From Marisimplicoccus sp038110465 (GTDB lineage: Bacteria > Bacteroidota > Bacteroidia > Flavobacteriales > Flavobacteriaceae), in assembly GCA_038110465.1 (NCBI GenBank), contig JAYNJU010000002.1:169967-233966 (forward strand): a DNA stretch of 64,000 bases. Direction: 5' to 3'. Under the pieces are notes generated by a model. It searched no databases. It saw only the letters and a program-made list of their open reading frames with translations, and was not told where the DNA came from. Positions 43,775 through 52,525 of the stretch are shown here, piece after piece. How positions within the stretch are numbered: position 1 is the stretch's first letter; every line of letters begins with the position of its first letter. The translations under genes and the position numbers were made by a program.

Positions 43775-44350
43775 TTACTTTAAGCTATCAATAAGACTAT
43801 ATAGTCTGGTAGTTATTTCATTTACAGTTCCATGACCATTTACTGAATAGAACTTTGATTGTTTATTGTAAAAGTCAATTAAAATTGATGTCTTAGTATT
43901 ATACTCATTAAATCTATTTTTAATTTTATCTATATCTTGATCATCTGATCTTTTAGTTTTTTTTCCTCGATCAATAAGTCTAGTAATCAACTCATTTTCA
44001 TCAACTTCTAGGGCTATTGTTGCATTGATTTCAAGATTAATTGAATTTAAAAAGTCATCAAGTGATTTAGCTTGATTTAGTGTCCTAGGAAAGCCATCAA
44101 AAATATATCCATTTACATTTTTATTAGTTAAAACTTCATCTTCAAGCATCTTGATTGTTACAGAGTCAGGAACTAAATCACCATTATCTAGATAAGATTT
44201 AGCCTCTAGTCCTAGTTTAGTTTTATTTGTAATATTTTTTCTAAACAAATCACCAGTAGAAATATGATAAAGATCATAATTATCTTTTAAAAAGATAGCT
44301 TGGGTTCCTTTACCAGATCCGGGTTTACCAAATATGACTATATTAAACAT
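43775..44350 (-). CDS. adk: Adenylate kinase
   Basis: Balances ATP, ADP and AMP. It has the P-loop FGKPGSGKGTQ, the AMP-binding STGDLFRKNI and YIFDGFPRTLNQA, and a short-LID variant (DRGKKTKRSDDQDIDKIKNR) without zinc cysteines. The ATG at 44350 (MFNIVIFGKPG) was chosen over a GTG at 44356 because that GTG overlaps the promoter's -7 element; with the ATG the transcript would have almost no leader. The protein is then 191 residues. Confidence 0.95.
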   Translation of the reverse strand: MFNIVIFGKPGSGKGTQAIFLKDNYDLYHISTGDLFRKNITNKTKLGLEAKSYLDNGDLVPDSVTIKMLEDEVLTNKNVNGYIFDGFPRTLNQAKSLDDFLNSINLEINATIALEVDENELITRLIDRGKKTKRSDDQDIDKIKNRFNEYNTKTSILIDFYNKQSKFYSVNGHGTVNEITTRLYSLIDSLK

Positions 44351-44355
44351 AGGCA

Positions 44356-44363
44356 CAAAGATA
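44356..44363 (-). promoter_or_regulatory. -7 element (TATCTTTG) of the adk operon
   Basis: Exact TAnnTTTG match on the minus strand. Its final G at 44356 is only 6 bases before the A of the adk ATG, so transcription should begin at or beside the start codon. Confidence 0.6.
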
Positions 44364-44405
44364 TTTAAAATGTTTGGTATTCTTTAATGTCTATAAATGA
44401 ATGCT

Positions 44406-44413
44406 TATTTTTG
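44406..44413 (+). promoter_or_regulatory. -7 element (TATTTTTG) in front of purK
   Basis: Exact TAnnTTTG match with its final G 5 bases before the A of the purK ATG at 44418, which implies a leaderless transcript. A TTTG at 44373-44376 lies 29 bases upstream, further than usual for a -33 box. Confidence 0.55.
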
Positions 44414-44417
44414 AAAA

Positions 44418-45569
44418 ATGTTTAATAAAAATATTACTATAGGTATTCTAGGAGGTGGCCAATTAGGTAAGATGACTTTGGATGTGGCAAATAAATGGGG
44501 ACTCAAAGTAAATATTCTTGACGCCGATATTAATTGTCCTTCTAGTAAGTTTTGTAATAATTTTATTCAAGGTGATCTAATGGATTACAATTCGGTTATG
44601 AATTTCGGGAATGATGTTGATATCATAACTATTGAAATAGAAAATGTAAATGTACAAGCATTAAAGGATCTTGAAAAAAAAGGAAAGATTGTCTTTCCTC
44701 AACCGGGAATAATTGAAACAATTCAAGATAAATCATTACAAAAAAAATTTTATTTAGAAAATGAAATCCCAACATCTTCATTTCAGATTTTCAAAAATAT
44801 AACCGAATTAAAAAGTTTTATTATTTCAAATAAAATTTCATTTCCATTCATTTGGAAGGCATCAAAAATGGGATATGATGGATTTGGTGTTAAAAAAGTA
44901 TCTAATATTGAAGAAGTTAATCAGTTAAAAGATTGTCATTGTATAATTGAAGAACTTGTAGATATTAAAAAGGAGTTGGCAGTAATGGTTATTTCAAGTA
45001 AATCTGGAGAAATTAAAAACTATCATACCGTAGAGATGGAATTCAATAAAAATTCAAATCAAGTTGAATATATTTTATCTCCTGCTAATATATCTGAAAA
45101 GTTAAGTTTAGAAGCAGAAAACTTAGCTGTTGATTTGGCAAAAAAACTAAAAATAGTTGGATTGCTTGCAGTTGAAATGTTTTTAAATTCAGAAGGTGAA
45201 ATTTTAGTCAATGAGGTTGCCCCAAGACCACATAATAGCTATCACTTTTCTATTGAGGGTTCTTATACAAGTCAATTTGAACAATTACTCAGGTCAATTC
45301 TTGGCATTCCGCTTGGAAGTACAAAAACTATCCAGAATTCAGTAATGGTTAACTTAGTTGGTGATGACGGTTATTCTGGACCTGCAAGTTATAATCATTT
45401 TGATCAAATTATTGGTATAGAAGGAGTAAATCCTCATATTTACGGTAAATTTGAAACAAGACCTAATAGGAAAATGGGTCATGTCACAATAATAAATAGA
45501 GATTTAAATAAAGCAAAAGAAATTGCTAAAAAAATTAAAGAAACTGTCACTATAAATTCAAAAAAATGA
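44418..45569 (+). CDS. purK: 5-(carboxyamino)imidazole ribonucleotide synthase
   Basis: ATP-grasp enzyme of purine synthesis that carboxylates aminoimidazole ribonucleotide. The N-terminal GILGGGQLGKM, the IIEELVDIKKELAVMV segment, the ATP-grasp core, and the metal-binding EVAPRPHNSYHFSIEGSYTSQFEQ stretch are all present. The length of 383 is as expected. Its stop overlaps the start of purE by 4 bases, the usual purK-purE pairing with the order reversed from E. coli. Confidence 0.96.
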   Translation: MFNKNITIGILGGGQLGKMTLDVANKWGLKVNILDADINCPSSKFCNNFIQGDLMDYNSVMNFGNDVDIITIEIENVNVQALKDLEKKGKIVFPQPGIIETIQDKSLQKKFYLENEIPTSSFQIFKNITELKSFIISNKISFPFIWKASKMGYDGFGVKKVSNIEEVNQLKDCHCIIEELVDIKKELAVMVISSKSGEIKNYHTVEMEFNKNSNQVEYILSPANISEKLSLEAENLAVDLAKKLKIVGLLAVEMFLNSEGEILVNEVAPRPHNSYHFSIEGSYTSQFEQLLRSILGIPLGSTKTIQNSVMVNLVGDDGYSGPASYNHFDQIIGIEGVNPHIYGKFETRPNRKMGHVTIINRDLNKAKEIAKKIKETVTINSKK

Positions 45570-46057
45570 GTCAAGTTGCAATCATAATGGGTAGTCAATC
45601 AGATTTCAAGATCATGAATGAAGCCATTGATATTCTAAGTTATTTTAAAATTGAAACTGAGGTTGATATAGTTTCTGCTCATAGAACGCCTCAAAAAATG
45701 GTTGATTATGCTACAAATGCAAAAAATAAAGGTATTAAAGTTATCATTGCTGGAGCTGGTGGGGCTGCACATTTACCTGGCATGATTGCTTCCATAACTT
45801 CACTTCCAGTAATTGGAGTTCCAATCAAATCGTCAAATTCTATTGATGGCTGGGATTCAATTTTATCAATTCTTCAAATGCCAGGTGGAGTACCTGTAGC
45901 AACAGTTGCTTTGAATGGTGCAAAAAATGCCGGTATTTTGGCTGCACAAATTATAGGTACTTTTGATGATAAAATTTCTGAGAAAGTAAAATTATTCAAA
46001 AAGGAATTAGAGGATAAAGTCCTAGAAAGCAGTAAGAATATCAAAAATAAAGATTAG
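45566..46057 (+). CDS. purE: 5-(carboxyamino)imidazole ribonucleotide mutase
   Basis: Moves the carboxyl group from N5 to C4 of the imidazole ring, next after PurK. The 163 residues have the class I features IMGSQSDFKIM, SAHRTPQKM, AGAGGAAHLPGMIAS and SLPVIGVP, followed by SIDGWDSILSILQMPGGVPVATV. It overlaps purK by 4 bases upstream and a rhodanese gene by 4 bases at the 3' end on the other strand. Confidence 0.97.
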   Translation: MSQVAIIMGSQSDFKIMNEAIDILSYFKIETEVDIVSAHRTPQKMVDYATNAKNKGIKVIIAGAGGAAHLPGMIASITSLPVIGVPIKSSNSIDGWDSILSILQMPGGVPVATVALNGAKNAGILAAQIIGTFDDKISEKVKLFKKELEDKVLESSKNIKNKD

Positions 46058-46398
46058 TCTTCTATCCAGTCTTTATAGCCGTCTTTATAATTATAAATCA
46101 TTTTAAATCCAAGAGACTTCATAACATGACTAGCTTTAGAACTTCTGTTTCCTGACATACAATAAATTAAAAAAGGCTTTTCTTTATCTAATGTTTCTAG
46201 CTCATCAATAAATTCTCTTTTTAAAAAATCAAGATTGATAGATTTATCTATATTTCCTTCACTGAATTCTTTTTCAGTTCTAAGATCAATTATTGTTATA
46301 TCATTTTTGATTAATTCAATTACATCAGATTTATTAACCTCTTGTATTACAGGTGATTGTAGAAAAACTAATAGTGTATAAAAAAAAAGTTTTAACAT
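46054..46398 (-). CDS. Single-domain rhodanese-like protein
   Basis: A 114-residue rhodanese fold with an N-terminal hydrophobic stretch (MLKLFFYTLLVFLQS) that looks like a signal peptide, so it may act in the periplasm. The domain shows IIDLRTEKEFSEGNIDKSINL and the active-site loop YCMSGNRSS with its catalytic Cys. Such proteins carry persulfide sulfur, but the partner is unknown. It is divergent from gcvP with a 57-base spacer and its end overlaps purE by 4 bases. No clear promoter of its own is visible. Confidence 0.88.
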   Translation of the reverse strand: MLKLFFYTLLVFLQSPVIQEVNKSDVIELIKNDITIIDLRTEKEFSEGNIDKSINLDFLKREFIDELETLDKEKPFLIYCMSGNRSSKASHVMKSLGFKMIYNYKDGYKDWIED

Positions 46399-46434
46399 TT
46401 AATGAACATTATTATATTAATTTTCAATAATACA

Positions 46435-46442
46435 TATTTTTG
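46435..46442 (+). promoter_or_regulatory. -7 element (TATTTTTG) in front of gcvP
   Basis: Exact TAnnTTTG match ending 13 bases before the ATG at 46456. The spacer is only 57 bases, too short for a glycine riboswitch, and none is seen. Confidence 0.55.
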
Positions 46443-46455
46443 CTAAAAACTTTCA

Positions 46456-49284
46456 ATGTTTAAAGAGAATTTTACCAAAAGACATATAGGTCCAAGCAGT
46501 TCAGAAATAAGTAAAATTCTAGATTTTATAGGAGTCGAATCAGTCGAGCAACTGCTTAACGAAACTATACCAGAAAAAATTAGACTTAAAAATGAGATTA
46601 ATATCCCTGATGGGATCTCTGAGTTAGAATTTCTTAAAGAAATAAGAAAACTTTCAGGATTAAATCAAAATTTTAAGACATATATTGGCTTAGGATATCA
46701 CGATACTTTTACTCCTTCTGTAATTCAAAGAAATATTCTTGAAAATCCTGGATGGTATACTGCATATACTCCCTATCAACCCGAAATTGCACAGGGAAGA
46801 CTAGAAGCATTATTAAATTTTCAAACTATGATATGCGATATCACCAAGATGGAAATTGCTAACGCTTCTTTACTAGATGAAGGAACATCTGCTGCTGAAG
46901 CTATGATAATGATGTATAATAACAGAACACCTGAACAGAAATCTTCAAGTCAAAAAAAATTCTTTGTTGATTCTAATATTTTTCCGCAAACATTATCAGT
47001 TTTAAAAACTAGGGCTAATCCATTGAATATAAAAATTGAGACAGGTGATATTTCAAATATTGATCAAAATGATTTTTTTGGATGTATAATTCAGTACCCT
47101 GGAAAAGACGGTAACTTAATTGATCTTAATTCTTTTTTAGATTCAATTAAAAATGATCATCTTAAAATAATTTTGGCTGTAGATTTATTATCATTGACTT
47201 TAATTGAGCCTCCTAAAACTGAAAAAGTTGATGTAATAGTTGGAACAACTCAGAGATTTGGTATTCCCTTAGGTTATGGAGGTCCACATGCTGCATTTTT
47301 TGCAACAAAAGAAAAGTATAAAAGAAATATACCTGGAAGAATAATTGGCGTTACTAAAGATTCAGATGGAGACTATGCACTTAGAATGGCACTTCAAACT
47401 AGAGAACAACATATTAAAAGAGATAAAGCTACTTCTAATATTTGTACTGCTCAAGTTCTGCTTGCTGTAATGGCTGGTATGTATGCTGTTTATCATGGAC
47501 CAAAAGGGTTAAGACAAATTTCAAGTTCAATACATTTAAAGGCTGTATATATAAAACTCAAGTTAGAGTCACTTAATCTTAAATTAAAAAATTTGAATTT
47601 CTTTGACACCCTTACAATTATTTGTGAAGCTATCAAAGTAGAATCTATAGCATTAAAAAACAATATAAATTTTTTGAGACTTTCTAATAATGAAATTTCT
47701 ATTTCAGTTAATGAAAAAACTAATCTTGATGATCTTAATGAAATAATTTCTGTGTTTGAATTATATACAGATAAGACTTCTTCAAAAATTCCATTTCCTG
47801 AAAAAATTGAAATTAAGAATGAGAGAAAATCAGAATTTTTGACTCATCAAATTTTTAATTCTTTTCACTCAGAAACTTCTATAATGAGGTACATAAAATC
47901 TCTAGAAAATAAAGATTTATCCTTAACACAGTCAATGATATCTCTTGGATCATGTACTATGAAGCTTAATGCAGCATCTGAAATGATTCCATTAAGCTGG
48001 AGTGAATGGAATAGTATCCATCCATTTGTTCCTGTTGACCAAGCAAAAGGTTATCATGTAGTAATTGACAGATTAGAAAGCTATTTATCTGAAATTACTG
48101 GTTTTGCAGCTACATCTCTGCAACCAAATTCTGGAGCGCAAGGTGAGTATAGTGGTCTTATGGTAATTAAATCTTATCTAGAAAAAATAGGTGAAGGTTA
48201 CAGAGATATATGTCTTATTCCTGCATCAGCTCATGGAACCAATCCTGCATCAGCTATTATGGCTGGGATGAAAGTAGTTGTTATTAAAACTGATGAAAAA
48301 GGAAATATTGACATTGATGATCTCAATCAAAAAGTTGAAGAAAATAAAGATCATCTTGCTGCACTTATGATTACTTACCCTTCGACTCATGGAGTATTTG
48401 AGTCTGAAATTCAGTTAATAAATGAAATTATTCATAAAAACGGTGGTCAAGTTTACATGGATGGGGCTAATATGAATGCCCAAGTAGGACTTACTAGCCC
48501 TTATATAATAGGAGCAGATGTATGTCACCTTAATCTTCATAAAACCTTTTCAATACCACATGGTGGAGGTGGACCTGGTGTAGGTCCAATATGTGTAGCT
48601 GAACATTTAAAAGAATTTCTTCCTTCTAACCCTATAATAAAGACTGGAGGTATTAATTATTTAGATGCAATTTCATCAGCACCATGGGGTTCAGCATTAG
48701 TTTGTTTAATTTCTTATGGTTATATAAGAATGCTTGGCAAAGAAGGCATAACAAAGTCAACAGAAATAGCAATTTTAAATTCAAATTATTTAAAATCTAA
48801 ACTTGAAAAAAATTATAAAATTCTCTATAGTGGAGAAAATGGAAGATCGGCTCATGAATTTATAATTGACTGTAGAGAATTTAAAAAGTATAAAATAGAA
48901 GTAGTTGACATTGCAAAAAGATTAATTGACTATGGGTTTCATGCTCCAACAGTATCTTTTCCAGTTCCTGGTACAATGATGATTGAGCCTACAGAAAGTG
49001 AAAATAAAGCTGAATTAGATAGATTCTGTGAAGCTATGAATTCTATATATGCTGAAATAACTTCAGAAGATGAATCAAAGAGGGAAATGTTAAGAAATTC
49101 CCCCCATACACTTAAAATGGTAACTGCAACAGAATGGCCATATGGTTATTCAAGAGAAGAAGCTTCATATCCAAAAAGTTATTTAAATCAAAATAAGTTT
49201 TGGCCTACTGTTAGAAGAGTTGATGAAGCATATGGTGATAGAAATTTAATTTGTAGTTGCCCTCCTCTAGAGACTTATCAATAA
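46456..49284 (+). CDS. gcvP: Glycine dehydrogenase (decarboxylating), P protein of the glycine cleavage system
   Basis: PLP enzyme that decarboxylates glycine and passes the aminomethyl group to the H protein. The 942 residues are the fused full-length form. The N-terminal half has FTKRHIGPSSSEI and YTPYQPEIAQGRLEALLNFQTM; the C-terminal half has SLGSCTMKLNAASEM, QPNSGAQGEYSGLM, PASAHGTNPASA, and the PLP lysine in LNLHKTFSIPHGGGGPGVGP. It starts a four-gene run. The other gcv genes are not in the window, a common arrangement. Confidence 0.97.
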   Translation: MFKENFTKRHIGPSSSEISKILDFIGVESVEQLLNETIPEKIRLKNEINIPDGISELEFLKEIRKLSGLNQNFKTYIGLGYHDTFTPSVIQRNILENPGWYTAYTPYQPEIAQGRLEALLNFQTMICDITKMEIANASLLDEGTSAAEAMIMMYNNRTPEQKSSSQKKFFVDSNIFPQTLSVLKTRANPLNIKIETGDISNIDQNDFFGCIIQYPGKDGNLIDLNSFLDSIKNDHLKIILAVDLLSLTLIEPPKTEKVDVIVGTTQRFGIPLGYGGPHAAFFATKEKYKRNIPGRIIGVTKDSDGDYALRMALQTREQHIKRDKATSNICTAQVLLAVMAGMYAVYHGPKGLRQISSSIHLKAVYIKLKLESLNLKLKNLNFFDTLTIICEAIKVESIALKNNINFLRLSNNEISISVNEKTNLDDLNEIISVFELYTDKTSSKIPFPEKIEIKNERKSEFLTHQIFNSFHSETSIMRYIKSLENKDLSLTQSMISLGSCTMKLNAASEMIPLSWSEWNSIHPFVPVDQAKGYHVVIDRLESYLSEITGFAATSLQPNSGAQGEYSGLMVIKSYLEKIGEGYRDICLIPASAHGTNPASAIMAGMKVVVIKTDEKGNIDIDDLNQKVEENKDHLAALMITYPSTHGVFESEIQLINEIIHKNGGQVYMDGANMNAQVGLTSPYIIGADVCHLNLHKTFSIPHGGGGPGVGPICVAEHLKEFLPSNPIIKTGGINYLDAISSAPWGSALVCLISYGYIRMLGKEGITKSTEIAILNSNYLKSKLEKNYKILYSGENGRSAHEFIIDCREFKKYKIEVVDIAKRLIDYGFHAPTVSFPVPGTMMIEPTESENKAELDRFCEAMNSIYAEITSEDESKREMLRNSPHTLKMVTATEWPYGYSREEASYPKSYLNQNKFWPTVRRVDEAYGDRNLICSCPPLETYQ

Positions 49285-49302
49285 ATTAAGTAATTTTATA
49301 AC

Positions 49303-50370
49303 ATGAACTATAGAATAACTGGTACAGGAAGTTATATACCAGATATCACAATCAAAAATTCAGAATTTCTTAAAAATGTTTTTTTAGATAATGAAGGAAA
49401 TAAATTTCAAAATTCTAATCCTGAAATAATTGAAAAATTTGAGTCAATTACTGGGATTAATCAAAGAAAATATGTTAGTGACAATCTTAAGTCATCTGAT
49501 TTAGCTTCAATTTCAGCAGAAAATGCAATTAAAGATTCTGGAATTGACAGAGAATTAATTGATTATATAATAGTAGCGCATAACTTTGGAGATATATCTT
49601 CTGATAGCAATCAAGTAGATACACTCCCATCAGTTGCTTCAAAAGTAAAATCTAAACTAAAAATTAAAAATCCAAATTGTGTTGCTTACGATATTATATG
49701 TGGTTGTCCTGGTTGGGTTGAAGGAATTATTCAAGCCAAAGTATTTATTCAAGCAGGAATAGCTTCTAAGTGTTTAGTAATTGGATGTGATACTCTTTCT
49801 AGAGTTACAGATGAAAATGACCGAGATTCAATGATATATTCAGACGGTTCTGGAGCTGCTATATTAGAGTCTGATTCTGCAAAAGATGGAGGTATATTGT
49901 CTCATAATTCTGCAACATACACATTTGATGGGGAAAATGAATTTATTTTTTATGGATGTGCATATAATCCAGATAATCAAAACCCTTCCAAAAAATATAT
50001 AAAGATGCAAGGCAGAAAAGTTTATGAATTTGCGCTATTAAATGTGCCTTGTGCAATGAAAACCTGTTTTGATGAATCAAATTGTAAAATTGAAAATTTA
50101 AAAAAAATATTTATTCATCAAGCTAATAAAAAAATGGATGAAGCAATAATATCTAGATTTTTCAGACTATATAAGCAAAAACCTCCTAAAGATATTCTTC
50201 CAATGAATATTGAAGAATTCGGAAACAGTTCAGTTGCTACTATACCAACACTTTTTGATTTAGTTAATAAAACTAATTATATGGGACATCACTTAAATAA
50301 GGGTGATATTATAATGTTTGCAAGTGTTGGTGCAGGAATGAATGTAAATGCAATTACATACCAAATATAA
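49303..50370 (+). CDS. 3-oxoacyl-ACP synthase III-like protein (FabH family)
   Basis: A 355-residue thiolase-fold condensing enzyme. The catalytic triad is recognisable: Cys in DIICGCPGWVEG, His in IFIHQANKKMDE and Asn in FGNSSVATIPT. The chain is longer than FabH (about 320) and has an extra stretch around SATYTFDGENEF. It may start fatty acid synthesis or make a specialised product. It lies 18 bases after gcvP and 3 before mlaE, and I recall this neighbour set from other flavobacteria, but a functional link to glycine cleavage is not evident. Confidence 0.85.
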   Translation: MNYRITGTGSYIPDITIKNSEFLKNVFLDNEGNKFQNSNPEIIEKFESITGINQRKYVSDNLKSSDLASISAENAIKDSGIDRELIDYIIVAHNFGDISSDSNQVDTLPSVASKVKSKLKIKNPNCVAYDIICGCPGWVEGIIQAKVFIQAGIASKCLVIGCDTLSRVTDENDRDSMIYSDGSGAAILESDSAKDGGILSHNSATYTFDGENEFIFYGCAYNPDNQNPSKKYIKMQGRKVYEFALLNVPCAMKTCFDESNCKIENLKKIFIHQANKKMDEAIISRFFRLYKQKPPKDILPMNIEEFGNSSVATIPTLFDLVNKTNYMGHHLNKGDIIMFASVGAGMNVNAITYQI

Positions 50371-50373
50371 AAA

Positions 50374-51111
50374 ATGAAGCTTTTATTTCATATTGGAAGA
50401 TATTTTCTAATGATAAGATTTACTTTCTCAAAGTTTACAAAATGGAGTGTTTTAAAAAAACTGATTTTTCAGGAGATAGATGATCTTATAATTGGTTCAA
50501 TATGGATAGTTGCTTTTATGTCATTTTTAGTAGGAGGTGTTGTAGCAATTCAGACTGCACTAAATATAGATAGTCCTTTTTTACCCGGTAATTTAATTGG
50601 ATTTGCAACTAGACAGTCTGTGATCTTAGAGTTTGCTCCTACTTTAATTTCAATCATAATGGCAGGAAAAGTTGGCTCCTTTATTACATCAAGTATAGGT
50701 ACAATGAGAGTTACAGAGCAAATTGATGCACTGGAGGTAATGGGTGTAAATTCGTTTAATTATTTAATTTTTCCTAAAATTATTTCTTTATTACTATATC
50801 CATTCTTAATTACATTAGCTATGTTTCTTGGAATTCTTGGTGGATATATAGCAAGTGTATATGCAGGTTTTTCATCTAGCTTTGATTTCATTCAAGGAAT
50901 CCAATTAGATTTTAAAGTATTCCATGTTATATATGCATATATCAAAACTACTTTATTCGCTTTCATTTTAGCAACTATTCCTTCATATCACGGTTTTTTT
51001 ATGAAAGGAGGTGCGTTAGAAGTAGGTAAAGCGAGTAATATCTCATTTGTTTGGACAAGTATAGTTATCATTGTCATTAATTTTATTGTAACTCAACTAT
51101 TACTTGCATAA
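50374..51111 (+). CDS. mlaE: MlaE-family ABC transporter permease
   Basis: Membrane subunit of the system that moves phospholipid between the membranes. The 245-residue protein has five or six membrane segments and the family core: GGVVAIQTALNI, ATRQSVILEFAPTL, IMAGKVGSFITSSIGTMRVTEQIDALEVMGV. Its stop overlaps the start of the ATPase gene by one base. No substrate-binding MCE protein (MlaD) is encoded next to it; it must lie elsewhere. Confidence 0.92.
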   Translation: MKLLFHIGRYFLMIRFTFSKFTKWSVLKKLIFQEIDDLIIGSIWIVAFMSFLVGGVVAIQTALNIDSPFLPGNLIGFATRQSVILEFAPTLISIIMAGKVGSFITSSIGTMRVTEQIDALEVMGVNSFNYLIFPKIISLLLYPFLITLAMFLGILGGYIASVYAGFSSSFDFIQGIQLDFKVFHVIYAYIKTTLFAFILATIPSYHGFFMKGGALEVGKASNISFVWTSIVIIVINFIVTQLLLA

Positions 51112-51857
51112 TGATTAAAGTTGAAAATATATCTAAGTCTTTTGATGGTATTGAGATTATAAAAAGTATCTCCACAGTTTTTGATAAAGGAAAGACCAAT
51201 CTAATAATTGGTCAAAGTGGTTCAGGAAAAACTGTATTTATGAAATGTTTACTAGGATTACTTGAAGTAGATAGTGGGAATATTTTTTTTGAAAAACAAA
51301 AATTTGATAATGAAGATGTGTCTAAAGTTTTGGATTTAAGAAAGCAAATCGGAATGGTTTTTCAAGGAAGCGCTCTTTTTGATTCAATGACAGTTATAGA
51401 AAACATAATTTTTCCTATGAGAATGTTCTCTAATAAATCAATTGATGAGATGTATAGTAGAGCTCAAGAAGTAATTAAAAGGGTAGATCTTAAAAATGCT
51501 GATAATAAATTTCCATCTGAAATTTCAGGAGGAATGAAAAAAAGAGTTGCAATTGCAAGAGCTATAGTTCTAAATCCAAAATATCTATTTTGTGATGAAC
51601 CCAATTCAGGACTTGATCCAAAAACTGCTATTATAATTGATAAATTAATTCAAGAGATAACCATTGAATTTGGAATTACAACAGTTATTAATACGCACGA
51701 TATGAATTCAGTAATGGAGATTGGAGATAAAATTATTTTTTTAGTTAATGGTGAAAAAATTTGGGAGGGTGATAATAATCAAATTTTAAAAACTAAAAAT
51801 AGTCTTGTTAATGATTTTGTTTATTCATCTGAAATTATGAAAAGACTGAAGAATTAA
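51111..51857 (+). CDS. mlaF: MlaF-family ABC transporter ATP-binding protein
   Basis: ATPase partner of the MlaE permease. The 248 residues carry the Walker A IGQSGSGKTVFMK, Q-loop VFQGSALFDSM, signature SGGMKKRVAIARAI, Walker B YLFCDEPNSGLD, and the switch His in INTHDM. The signature reads SGGMKKR, as usual in the Mla/Mkl group, in place of SGGQQQR. The end overlaps the SDR gene by 4 bases on the other strand. Confidence 0.94.
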   Translation: MIKVENISKSFDGIEIIKSISTVFDKGKTNLIIGQSGSGKTVFMKCLLGLLEVDSGNIFFEKQKFDNEDVSKVLDLRKQIGMVFQGSALFDSMTVIENIIFPMRMFSNKSIDEMYSRAQEVIKRVDLKNADNKFPSEISGGMKKRVAIARAIVLNPKYLFCDEPNSGLDPKTAIIIDKLIQEITIEFGITTVINTHDMNSVMEIGDKIIFLVNGEKIWEGDNNQILKTKNSLVNDFVYSSEIMKRLKN

Positions 51858-52525
51858 GGATTAGTTTTTGAAACTGAAATCAATTTACCATTAAATAATT
51901 TATTACCATTTAAAGCAAAGTCTAAAATATATTCAGCCATTTCGTTGGAATCTGTTTGTGCCTTATAATCAGGAAAAGCCTCATTTAGCATTTTTGTCTT
52001 TACAGACCCTAGAGCTAAAACATTAAATGAAGGTCCATTAGGAAACTCTTCAGCTAATACTTCAGTAAGGCCAATTACAGCAGATTTACTACTTGAGTAT
52101 ACTGATAATCCAGGAAATTTTTTTGATCCATTTACCCCACCAATACTACTTATATTTACAACATGACCTGATTTTTTAATCATTGGCAATAGTTGTCTTG
52201 TTAATTCAGCCAGGCCAAATACATTAACATTATAAGTCTTCCTAAATGATTCTATTGATGAGTCCTCAAATAACTCATTTTTTAGAAAACCTGCATTGTT
52301 AACCAGAATATCAATCTTAATTTTTTTTCTTTCAAGATCTCTCTTAAGCTCAGCTATTTGCTCTTTTTTAGTTATATCTATAGAATATGATACTACACCA
52401 GGTAAAGAAATAGTTGGATCTATATTCCTAGAAATAGAGATAACATTTAAATTTAATTTTGATGCTTGAACACATAATTCATGACCAATACCTGAACTTG
52501 TTCCAGAAATTAAAATAGTTCTCAT
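51854..52525 (-). CDS. Short-chain dehydrogenase/reductase
   Basis: A 223-residue Rossmann-fold oxidoreductase of the classical SDR type. It has the cofactor loop SGTSSGIGHEL, an ISRN segment after beta-2 whose Arg suggests NADPH, NNAG, the Ser of VNISSIGG, and the catalytic YSSSK. The substrate cannot be inferred. It starts where the pdhC stop ends (one shared base) and so is co-transcribed with PDH genes without an evident functional link. Confidence 0.87.
   Translation of the reverse strand: MRTILISGTSSGIGHELCVQASKLNLNVISISRNIDPTISLPGVVSYSIDITKKEQIAELKRDLERKKIKIDILVNNAGFLKNELFEDSSIESFRKTYNVNVFGLAELTRQLLPMIKKSGHVVNISSIGGVNGSKKFPGLSVYSSSKSAVIGLTEVLAEEFPNGPSFNVLALGSVKTKMLNEAFPDYKAQTDSNEMAEYILDFALNGNKLFNGKLISVSKTNP

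Noticed and set aside
46399..46455. Glycine riboswitch in front of gcvP
   Set aside because: The spacer is 57 bases and contains a -7 element 13 bases before the start. There is no space for the aptamer.
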